Shown here: positions 1-6,410 of the stretch, piece after piece | Position numbering within the stretch: position 1 is the first letter of the stretch | How the letters are laid out: the number at the start of each line of letters is the position of its first letter | Assembly: GCA_937974415.1 (NCBI GenBank) | Contig: CALJXB010000145.1 | Span: 1-14,082, forward strand | From: an uncultured Kiloniellales bacterium | Lineage (GTDB): Bacteria > Pseudomonadota > Alphaproteobacteria > Kiloniellales > JAKSDN01 | Direction of reading: 5' to 3' | DNA length: 14,082 nt | Made by a program: the position numbers and the translations under genes | Notes under the pieces: generated by a model | Told to the model about the DNA's origin: nothing | What the model saw: only the letters and a program-made list of their open reading frames with translations | The model's database searches: none

Positions 1-1
1 A

Positions 2-436
2 TCCCTGGCCGGCCAGATCTATGCCATGCCGGGGATGGTGACCCAACTGAACTTCATGGCGGACGTTCCGGGCCGTATGCAAGGCGAAAACACCCAATAT
101 AGCGGCACGGGTTTCTCTCAGCAGAAATTCGCCACCATCTCGATGCCGCGAAGCGAGTTCGACGACTGGGTCGCCAAGGTGCGCGATACGGGCGTCGCAC
201 TCGATGCGGACGCCTATGAGGTGCTCGCCCGCCGCTCGACCCGCGGCGAGGCGCACAAGGCGCTCGCCACGGCGGCAATGCCCGCCGACGCGATCTATTT
301 CAAGCTGCCCGACGCAAGGCTGTTTCAAGAGGTCGTGGGGCGATATCACTCCGGCACGCCGATCCCAGCGCAGGATCAGCCCGGCACTTCGATATACGAC
401 CAATCGCTTGCGACTGACGGAGATACATCACAATGA
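2..436 (+). CDS. cyoA: cytochrome bo3 ubiquinol oxidase subunit II, C-terminal part (partial)
   Basis: Only the last 144 residues are in the window; the frame is open from base 2 and the 5' end lies upstream. The visible part is the periplasmic cupredoxin-like domain followed by the COX-arm tail of quinol-oxidase subunit II: a GQIYAMPGM stretch, then NTQYSGTGFS and a FDDWVAKVR segment matching the family's C-terminal arm. The subunit anchors the complex in the inner membrane and, unlike true cytochrome c oxidases, should lack CuA; the CuA ligand region is outside the window, so this could not be checked. Its stop codon overlaps the cyoB start (ATGA at 433-436), so the two are translationally coupled. 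The stretch after about residue 100, ending in an acidic tail, is a poorly conserved extension. Confidence 0.93.
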   Translation, partial: SLAGQIYAMPGMVTQLNFMADVPGRMQGENTQYSGTGFSQQKFATISMPRSEFDDWVAKVRDTGVALDADAYEVLARRSTRGEAHKALATAAMPADAIYFKLPDARLFQEVVGRYHSGTPIPAQDQPGTSIYDQSLATDGDTSQ

Positions 437-2541
437 GCCGGCCAATGAGCTCGTCGGACACGGGCTGGTTGGGCCGCCTCGATTGGGACGTCTTTCCGTT
501 CGTGACCTTCGCCGAGAACCCTAGCGTGAACGAAGCCGTCGCGAGTTCGGCGGCGGCCATCGTCGTGATCGGCGCGCTCGCGGTCTTGATCCTGCTCACG
601 CGGTTTCGCGTCTGGGGCGTGCTGTGGTCGAACTGGCTGACCAGCACGGACCACAAAAGAATCGGCATCATGTATATCGTTTTCGCCCTGGTGATGATGA
701 CCCGCGGCGTCCTCGAGGGTGCGGTGATGCGCACGCAACAGGCCTTTGGGCTTGGCGGCGGGTTCCTGGAGCCCGACCACTTCGCCCAGCTGTTCAGCAC
801 CCACGGCACCATCATGGTGTTCTTCGTCGCCGTGCCCTTCGTCGTGGGCTTCATCAATTGCATCATGCCGTTGCAGATCGGCGCGCGCGATGTCGCATTT
901 CCGGTGATGAACCAGATCAGCCTCGGCCTGACCGTATCGGCCGGCGTGATGCTGATGGTATCGCTGGTTGTCGGCAAGTTTTCGACCGGCGGCTGGAGCG
1001 CTTATCCGCCCTATACCGGCGCCGCTTTCAATCCCGGCCCCGGCCCGGACTACTGGATTTGGGCGATCGTCGTCTCCGGGCTCGGCACCACACTGAGCGG
1101 CATCAACTTCGCCACGACGCTTTACAAGTGCCGCGCGCCGGGCATGACGTTTTTTCGCATGCCCATGTTCTGTTGGACCGTGCTCTGTTCATCGATTCTG
1201 ATGATTTTCGTCATGCCGCCGCTCAGCGTGGCGGCCCTGTTGCTGGCGGCCGATCGATATCTCGATTTTCACTTTTTCACCAATGACCTCGGCGGCAACA
1301 TGATGAACTACGTCAACCTGTTTTGGCTGTTCGGCCATCCGGAGGTCTATCTTCTGGTGCTGCCCGCCTACGGTATTTTTTCCGAGGTCTTTTCGACCTT
1401 TTCGGCCAAGCGACTCTATGGCTACCCGTCCCTCGTCATAGCCACCATGAGCATCGCGGTACTGTCGTTTACCGTTTGGCTGCACCATTTCTTCACCATG
1501 GGGCAAAGCCCGCTGATCAACGCGGCTTTCGGCATCGCGACCATGCTGATCGCGGTGCCGACGGGCGTGAAAGTTTACGACTGGATGGCGACCCTGTACC
1601 GGGGGCGCATCCGCATGAGCGTGCCGATGATCTATGGCGTCGGGTTCTTGGTGTTGTTCGTGATCGGCGGATTGACCGGCGTGATCCTGGCCAACCCTAC
1701 GGTCGATTATCAGGTCCACAACACGCTGTTTCTGGTGGCCCATTTTCACAACGCCCTGATACCGGGCGTTCTGTTCGGGCTGCTGGCGGGCTATCATTAC
1801 TGGTTTCCCAAGGCCTTCGGGTTTCGCCTCAACGAACGCTTGGGGCGGATTGCCGCGCTGCTGTGGATTTTTGGATTTCCCGCCACGTTCTTCCCGCTTT
1901 ATTTTCTCGGCCTCATGGGGATGCCGCGCAGGACGGTGAGCTATTTCGATGCGGCCTTTCAGCCTTACATGCTCATCGCGGTGCTCGGCGCAGCGATGAT
2001 CCTGTTAGCGCTATTGATGCTGGTGGTCCAGCTCTGGGTCAGCGTGCGCGATCGGGACTCGGAGCGCGTCGACATTGGCGATCCCTGGGACGGGCGCACG
2101 CTCGAATGGTCGATATCCGCGCCGCCGCCGGAATACAACTTTGCGATCCTGCCGGATGTGAAGGAGCGCGACGCCTTCGCTTTCGAAAAGGCCCAAGGCA
2201 CCGCGTATGCCCGGGGTAAATTGAACTATCAGGACATTGTCGTGCCCAAGAACACCTCCGTTGGCATGGTTTTGTGTGTCCTGAGCGGCGTGTGGTCCTT
2301 CGCCCTGGTCTGGTGGATCTGGTGGCTGGCCGCCTTGACGACGGCGGCCATGGTCGCGGTCGTCATTCTCCGAAGCTTTGTGACCGAGACGGAACGTGTC
2401 ATTCCCGCCGATGAGGTCCAGGAAGAGCACGAAGCCTGGCTGCGCAAAGTCGAGAACGCCGTTCCGGTGCGCCGCGACCTGGAGGCATCGTCTGAAAATT
2501 TGGGCTACGCCGCCCCCGATTTGCTGGGCGAAGCGTCATGA
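433..2541 (+). CDS. cyoB: cytochrome bo3 ubiquinol oxidase subunit I
   Basis: 702 residues, slightly longer than E. coli CyoB. This is the catalytic inner-membrane subunit that oxidises ubiquinol, reduces O2 to water and pumps protons. Visible residues: low-spin heme ligands His124 and His439, CuB ligands His302 (in GHPEVY, with the cross-linking Tyr306) and His351/His352, and the high-spin heme ligand His437 (HFH). The proton-channel residues Glu304, the GARD aspartate near 150 and the TGVK lysine near 380 are present. In the quinone site Arg91, His116 and Gln119 are kept, but the position of E. coli Asp75 is Glu95. Many hydrophobic helices run throughout, with a soluble segment around 540-600 as in other CyoB proteins. 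The start overlaps the cyoA stop and the end overlaps the cyoC start, so it sits in the middle of cyoABCD. Confidence 0.98.
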   Translation: MSRPMSSSDTGWLGRLDWDVFPFVTFAENPSVNEAVASSAAAIVVIGALAVLILLTRFRVWGVLWSNWLTSTDHKRIGIMYIVFALVMMTRGVLEGAVMRTQQAFGLGGGFLEPDHFAQLFSTHGTIMVFFVAVPFVVGFINCIMPLQIGARDVAFPVMNQISLGLTVSAGVMLMVSLVVGKFSTGGWSAYPPYTGAAFNPGPGPDYWIWAIVVSGLGTTLSGINFATTLYKCRAPGMTFFRMPMFCWTVLCSSILMIFVMPPLSVAALLLAADRYLDFHFFTNDLGGNMMNYVNLFWLFGHPEVYLLVLPAYGIFSEVFSTFSAKRLYGYPSLVIATMSIAVLSFTVWLHHFFTMGQSPLINAAFGIATMLIAVPTGVKVYDWMATLYRGRIRMSVPMIYGVGFLVLFVIGGLTGVILANPTVDYQVHNTLFLVAHFHNALIPGVLFGLLAGYHYWFPKAFGFRLNERLGRIAALLWIFGFPATFFPLYFLGLMGMPRRTVSYFDAAFQPYMLIAVLGAAMILLALLMLVVQLWVSVRDRDSERVDIGDPWDGRTLEWSISAPPPEYNFAILPDVKERDAFAFEKAQGTAYARGKLNYQDIVVPKNTSVGMVLCVLSGVWSFALVWWIWWLAALTTAAMVAVVILRSFVTETERVIPADEVQEEHEAWLRKVENAVPVRRDLEASSENLGYAAPDLLGEAS

Positions 2542-3167
2542 CGGACGCGACATTCAAATACCCCGGCGTCAATCTTGGCGAGGCCCACGGGGCGGCGCAC
2601 GTCAAGGCCGAGCTGGTGGTCTTCGGCTTCTGGGTTTTCCTGATGAGCGATCTGATCTTCTTCGGATTGATGTTCGCCATCTACATCACCATGCTCTCGG
2701 CGACGGCAGGGGGGCCGGGGCCCAAGGACTTGTTCGACCTCGGCAGTCTGTTCGCACAGACGATGATCCTGCTGACCTCCAGCCTGACATTCGGCATCGC
2801 CTCGATATCGATGAAATACGAGGCCGGCCGCGGCCGCCTCATGGCATGGCTCGGCGTGACTCTGCTGCTCGGCTTTGCCTTCCTGTTTCTCGAGATTCGT
2901 GACTTCGCGGCGATGGCGGACAAGGGCGGCATTCCGTCGCGCAGCGGTTTCCTGTCGGCCTTCTTCGGGCTCGTGCCTTTGCATGGGCTGCACGTCGCCA
3001 GCGGCTGCTTATGGCTGATCGTGATGCTGATCCAGATCCGGGTGTTCGGCATGAGTGAAGCGGTCAAGACGCGTCTGTTGCGGCTGGCCCTCTTCTGGCA
3101 TTTCCTCGACGTCGTCTGGATCGGCATTTTCTCCGTCGTGTACTTCGGGGGCTTGCTCCATGGTTGA
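2538..3167 (+). CDS. cyoC: cytochrome bo3 ubiquinol oxidase subunit III
   Basis: 209 residues, close to the usual length of about 205. This is a heme-copper oxidase subunit III: an integral membrane protein with five predicted helices, without redox centres, that stabilises subunit I. The N-terminal part has the ELVVFGFWVFLMSD helix, the middle has HGLHVASGCLWL, and the C-terminus has LFWHFLDVVWIGIF followed by VVYFGGLL, all typical of the short quinol-oxidase version. The ATG at 2538 overlaps the cyoB stop (ATGA), and the stop overlaps the start of cyoD by 8 bases, which indicates translational coupling and a single transcript. Confidence 0.97.
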   Translation: MTDATFKYPGVNLGEAHGAAHVKAELVVFGFWVFLMSDLIFFGLMFAIYITMLSATAGGPGPKDLFDLGSLFAQTMILLTSSLTFGIASISMKYEAGRGRLMAWLGVTLLLGFAFLFLEIRDFAAMADKGGIPSRSGFLSAFFGLVPLHGLHVASGCLWLIVMLIQIRVFGMSEAVKTRLLRLALFWHFLDVVWIGIFSVVYFGGLLHG

Positions 3168-3471
3168 CCAAGAGGGCTACCGCCGCGATTTGAGGACCTA
3201 TCTGATCGGGTTCGGCTTGGCCCTGGTCCTGACGGTCGTTCCTTTCGCCATGATCTTACTCGGGGGCATGAGCGCGGGCCTGACCATGGCCGTCGTCGGC
3301 GTCTTCGCAATCGTCCAGGTCGTGATCCATTTGCGGTTCTTCATGGGCATCGATTTGAGCGAACGGAAGCGCGAAGATCTGGATTTGATCCTGTTCTCGA
3401 CCCTCGTGCTGCTCATCATCGTCCTTGGGACGGTGTGGATCATGGGCAGTTTGGCCATGCGCATGCATTAG
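3160..3471 (+). CDS. cyoD: cytochrome bo3 ubiquinol oxidase subunit IV
   Basis: 103 residues with three hydrophobic segments (about 14-36, 40-60 and 75-97) and the IHLRFFMGID motif between helices 2 and 3, typical of CyoD / COX4 pro. This small membrane subunit assists CuB insertion and assembly of the bo3 complex. I chose the ATG at 3160, overlapping the last 8 bases of cyoC, because it gives the usual family N-terminus and length; an upstream in-frame ATG at 3055 would run through cyoC and is not credible. It is the last cyo gene here: the next gene is convergent with its stop 13 bases away, so cyoE is not at this locus. Confidence 0.94.
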   Translation: MVDQEGYRRDLRTYLIGFGLALVLTVVPFAMILLGGMSAGLTMAVVGVFAIVQVVIHLRFFMGIDLSERKREDLDLILFSTLVLLIIVLGTVWIMGSLAMRMH

Positions 3472-3484
3472 AAATTGCGCCTCG

Positions 3485-4642
3485 TCACCGAAACGCTTTC
3501 GCCAAACGCTCGATCGCCGCATCGAGCAAGTCGTCTTTTTTGCAGAAGCAGAAGCGCACGAAGTGGTCGACCTCGCCGGAGATGTAGAAGGCGCTGACCG
3601 GCACCGCCGTGACGCCCGCGTCGACCGTGATGTGGCGGCAGAAGTCGACGTCGTTGCCCTCGAAGCCGAGGGGTCGGAAATCGGCGGTGATGAAATAGGT
3701 CCCGGCACAGTCGAGCACATCGAAGCCCACCTCCGTTAGGCCGGCGGCGAATCGGTCGCGCTTGGCCTGCATCTCCTCTGAGAGCCCGGCAAAGTAGCGG
3801 TCCGGCTTGCCGAGGCCGGCGGCCACCGCCTGCTGCAGGTTGGGCGCCGTGGTGAAGGTGACGAACTGGTGCGCCTTGGCGATCGGTGCCAGCAGCTCCG
3901 GCGCCGCGGTGACGTAGCCCACCTTCCAGCCGGTCAGCGAAAAGGTCTTGCCGGCGGAGCCGATCCGGATCGTGCGCTTGCGCAGGCCCGGCAGCGTCAT
4001 CAACGGGATGTGCTCGCGGCGGTCGAAGACGATGTGCTCGTAGACCTCGTCGCAGACCGCGTAGGCGTCATGGCGCTGGAGCAGCCCGGCGATGAAGTCC
4101 AGCTCGGCCCGCGTGAACACCTTGGCGGTGGGGTTCATGGGGTTGTTGAGCAAGAGCAACTTGGTCCGGTCGGAGAAGGCCGCCTCCAGCGCGGCGCGAG
4201 GAAGGGCCCAGTCCGGCGGCTCCACCCGCACGGTCTTGGCGATCGCGCCGGCCCGGCGCACGATCGGCAGATAGCAGTCGTAGAGCGGCTCGATCAATAC
4301 CACCTCGTCGCCCGGCTCGATCAGGGCCATGTGGCAGTCCGCCAGCGCCTCGGTCGCCCCCGAGGTCACCATGACCTCGCTCTGCCAGTCTACCTCCAGG
4401 CCGTAGAAGCGCTCGGCGTGTGCCGCCACCGCCTGGCGCAGGGCCGGCAGGCCGAGCATGGGCGGATACTGGTTGGGCCCTTGGATCAGCGCCGCGGCGG
4501 CGGCCTCGACGATGTCGGCCGGCCCGTCGGTGTCCGGGAAGCCCTGACCGAGGTTGATCGCGTCGTGCTCGATGGCCAGGCGCGACATGACCTCGAAGAC
4601 CGTGGTGCCGTAGCTCGACAGGACCGAATTGGGCGCTTTCAC
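3485..4642 (-). CDS. class I/II pyridoxal-phosphate-dependent aminotransferase
   Basis: 385 residues from a GTG start, a normal size for a fold-type I aminotransferase. Landmarks: INLGQGFPD near the N-terminus, the VTSGATEAL phosphate-binding loop, NNPMNPTAK (a variant of the usual NPxNPTG), CDEVYEH with the PLP aspartate, SAGKTFSLTGWK with the Schiff-base lysine at about Lys232, and the C-terminal arginine in VRFCFCK. The family transfers amino groups from amino acids to 2-oxo acids; the N-terminal FEVMSRLA and INLGQGFPD resemble the kynurenine / methionine aminotransferase-like clade, but the substrate cannot be set from sequence. I prefer the GTG at 4642 to an upstream ATG at 4708 because a GAGAGAGG Shine-Dalgarno lies 8 bases before it and the upstream extension is arginine-rich and unlike the family. 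It is divergent from the Sel1-repeat gene. Confidence 0.93.
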   Translation of the reverse strand: MKAPNSVLSSYGTTVFEVMSRLAIEHDAINLGQGFPDTDGPADIVEAAAAALIQGPNQYPPMLGLPALRQAVAAHAERFYGLEVDWQSEVMVTSGATEALADCHMALIEPGDEVVLIEPLYDCYLPIVRRAGAIAKTVRVEPPDWALPRAALEAAFSDRTKLLLLNNPMNPTAKVFTRAELDFIAGLLQRHDAYAVCDEVYEHIVFDRREHIPLMTLPGLRKRTIRIGSAGKTFSLTGWKVGYVTAAPELLAPIAKAHQFVTFTTAPNLQQAVAAGLGKPDRYFAGLSEEMQAKRDRFAAGLTEVGFDVLDCAGTYFITADFRPLGFEGNDVDFCRHITVDAGVTAVPVSAFYISGEVDHFVRFCFCKKDDLLDAAIERLAKAFR

Positions 4643-4751
4643 CGGACCGACCTCTCTCCGCCGCCGTCTCCACAGACCATACCAAATCGCGCGCGGCTTG
4701 TGGCACACTGCCGGCGAGTTTCAGTCTGCAGCAACCGACGGGAGTCTTGGC

Positions 4752-5243
4752 ATGGCTCGCTTACTGTCCGTAGTCCTGATGGCAGCTCTGGCGCTCGGCG
4801 CCTCGGTCTCGCTCGCCCGCGCCGATCTGCAGGCCGGCGTCGACGCCTATTACGAGGGAAACTTCGCCGTGGCGCTGGAAAACCTGCGGCCCGAGGCCGA
4901 TGCCGGCGATCCGGTGGCCCAGTATTTCCTGGGCGAGATGCATCTCCGGGGCAAGGGTGTGGATCAGAACTTCGAGCAGGCGGCGGCCTGGTACGAGAAA
5001 GCCGCGGTGGGCGGCCATGCGGACGCCCAATCCGCCATCGGCAGCCTGGAGATGTTGGGCCTGGGGGTGCCGCGCCACCCCACCAGCGGCTATTTCTGGC
5101 TCATCGTCTCGGTGGTCTGGGAGGACAGCGACCTGCGCGACGCCGCCATGGCCGCCCTCGGCCAGGTGGCGGTGCAGCTGAGCCCGGAGCAAAAGCGCGC
5201 CATGGCCCGCGCCGCCCTGCCCGAGTGGAAGCGCAGCCAGTAG
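4752..5243 (+). CDS. exported Sel1-repeat protein
   Basis: 163 residues. Residues 1-24 form a clear Sec signal peptide ending in ARA, with cleavage expected before Asp25. The mature part is a short array of Sel1-type TPR-like repeats: one around 25-50 (YYEGNFAVALENL), a canonical repeat at about 51-85 (AGDPVAQYFLG, then GKGV, then AAAWYEKAA), and a partly degenerate one at about 87-120 (GHADAQSAIG, LGLGVPRH). Such proteins are periplasmic scaffolds for protein-protein contacts; no enzyme function is expected. The ATG is preceded by GGGAG (4740-4744) at 7-base spacing. It shares a 109-bp divergent promoter region with the aminotransferase. The partner is unknown. Confidence 0.88.
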   Translation: MARLLSVVLMAALALGASVSLARADLQAGVDAYYEGNFAVALENLRPEADAGDPVAQYFLGEMHLRGKGVDQNFEQAAAWYEKAAVGGHADAQSAIGSLEMLGLGVPRHPTSGYFWLIVSVVWEDSDLRDAAMAALGQVAVQLSPEQKRAMARAALPEWKRSQ

Positions 5244-5315
5244 CCGCCTCATGCAGAAAGCCCTTGGGGCCAGGGTCACGTCCTGGCTTCGGCGTCTTGT
5301 CCACAGGGTCAGGCC

Positions 5316-5351
5316 TTGCCCGACTCGAATCGGCCCCGCTAGGGTCGCTGC
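5316..5351 (+). promoter_or_regulatory. candidate promoter for a leaderless RAYT-like mRNA
   Basis: TTGCCC (5316-5321) and TAGGGT (5340-5345) are spaced 18 bases apart, and the -10-like hexamer ends only 6 bases before the ATG at 5352. That spacing would put the transcription start at or next to the A of the start codon. No good Shine-Dalgarno precedes the gene, which fits a leaderless message. The hexamer matches are only moderate, so this is a weak call. Confidence 0.25.
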
Positions 5352-6212
5352 ATGGCACGGCCCCAGCGCATCGAGTTTGCCGGCGCGCTCTACCACGTCA
5401 GCGCCAAGGGACAGGGTGGCGGCCACCTGTTTCACGACGCGGAAGATGCCGGACGATTCCTGACCATCCTTGGGCAGGTCTGCCGCCGTTTCGACTGGGC
5501 GGTCATGGCCTACTGCCTGCTGCCGGATCATTTCGAGCTGGTGGTCGAGACCCGCCGGCCGAGCCTGTCGCAGGGCATGCGGCGCCTCTCGGGCCTCTAC
5601 GGCCAAGCCTTCAACCGTCGCCATGGGCGCCACGGTCCGGTGTTCCAGGGCCGCTTCAAGGCGGTGCTGGTCGACCGGCAGCTCTACCTAGCCGATGTCT
5701 GCCGGGAGGTCCTGCGGGCCCCGGTCGAGGCCGGGCTGGCGGAGCGGGCGCGCGACTGGCGCTGGAGCAGCTGCCGGACCATGTTAAAGAGCGGGGTGAA
5801 GGCCGGCGCGCCGGATTGGCTGGCGAAAGACACATTGCTGCGGCTGTTCTCCGACGACCCGCAAATCGCGGCGGCGCGCTTCTCGGCCTTCGTCGAGATC
5901 TTCCTCTCGGGCAGCGATCCCTGGTCCGACCGCCGCGACCAGATCTACCTGGGCTCCGAGGGCTTCGTCGATCAGGTGCAGCAAGCGGTCAGCCGGGTCA
6001 AGGAGGCCCTGGGCCTGGCGGCGGAAGAGCGCAGGCCGCTCGCCTGGTTCGCCGAGACCTATCCCGAGCCCCACGAGGCCATGGCCCGGGCGCACCTCGA
6101 CGGCGGCTACAGCCAGCCCCAGGTGGCCGCCCATTTCGGCGTCCACTACAGCACCGTCAGCCGGGCGGCCAGCCGGTTGGCGGCTCAGGTAGACTTGGAC
6201 GAAGCCGCCTAG
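5352..6212 (+). CDS. REP-associated tyrosine transposase (RAYT)-like protein, catalytic residues apparently lost
   Basis: 286 residues, full length for the long RAYT class. The N-terminus (ARPQRIEFAGALYHV) and the segment FNRRHGRHGPVFQGRFKA are hallmark RAYT / IS200-like Y1 transposase motifs. The C-terminal part (about 250-280, YSQPQVAAHFGVHYSTVSRA) is the helix-turn-helix found at the end of this class. RAYTs cut and join single-stranded DNA at REP palindromes using a His-hydrophobic-His metal site and a tyrosine. Here the HUH site reads His60-Phe61-Glu62, and where relatives have CRYIHLNPV this protein has CREVLRAPV, putting Glu119 at the tyrosine position. The frame is nonetheless intact, with GC-rich codon use like its neighbours, which suggests a retained DNA-binding role or very recent inactivation. 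I see no obvious REP palindromes beside it. Confidence 0.9.
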   Translation: MARPQRIEFAGALYHVSAKGQGGGHLFHDAEDAGRFLTILGQVCRRFDWAVMAYCLLPDHFELVVETRRPSLSQGMRRLSGLYGQAFNRRHGRHGPVFQGRFKAVLVDRQLYLADVCREVLRAPVEAGLAERARDWRWSSCRTMLKSGVKAGAPDWLAKDTLLRLFSDDPQIAAARFSAFVEIFLSGSDPWSDRRDQIYLGSEGFVDQVQQAVSRVKEALGLAAEERRPLAWFAETYPEPHEAMARAHLDGGYSQPQVAAHFGVHYSTVSRAASRLAAQVDLDEAA

Positions 6213-6410
6213 ACAACGGACATCCTGAGATCCACCATCTTCTCACTTGCGATTAGCAGCCGGTCCATACATTCCGGATCAGAAATGAAACGTTCGAGCC
6301 AATTGCCGAAGTGCAGCATGATCTATCCGATGGTTTCTTCCGCTTTGGGATCTCAATGCGTATGTCGTTGGTCGGAACGGACTTCGGCGCCTCATGATCC
6401 GACCCGGACA

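Noticed and set aside
3055..3159. Longer start for cyoD
   Set aside because: The extra 35 residues lie inside cyoC in another frame and do not resemble CyoD.
3869..6256. A 795-codon open frame on the + strand
   Set aside because: It runs antisense through the aminotransferase and out of frame through the Sel1-repeat and RAYT-like genes; its arginine/glycine/proline-rich composition is that of a GC-rich shadow frame.
6258..6395. A 45-codon open stretch on the + strand between the RAYT-like gene and the flavoprotein gene (contains FEPIAEVQHDL)
   Set aside because: It is bounded by a stop immediately upstream, has no credible start or family resemblance, and is short enough to be chance. The 198-bp convergent gap holds no clear terminator either.
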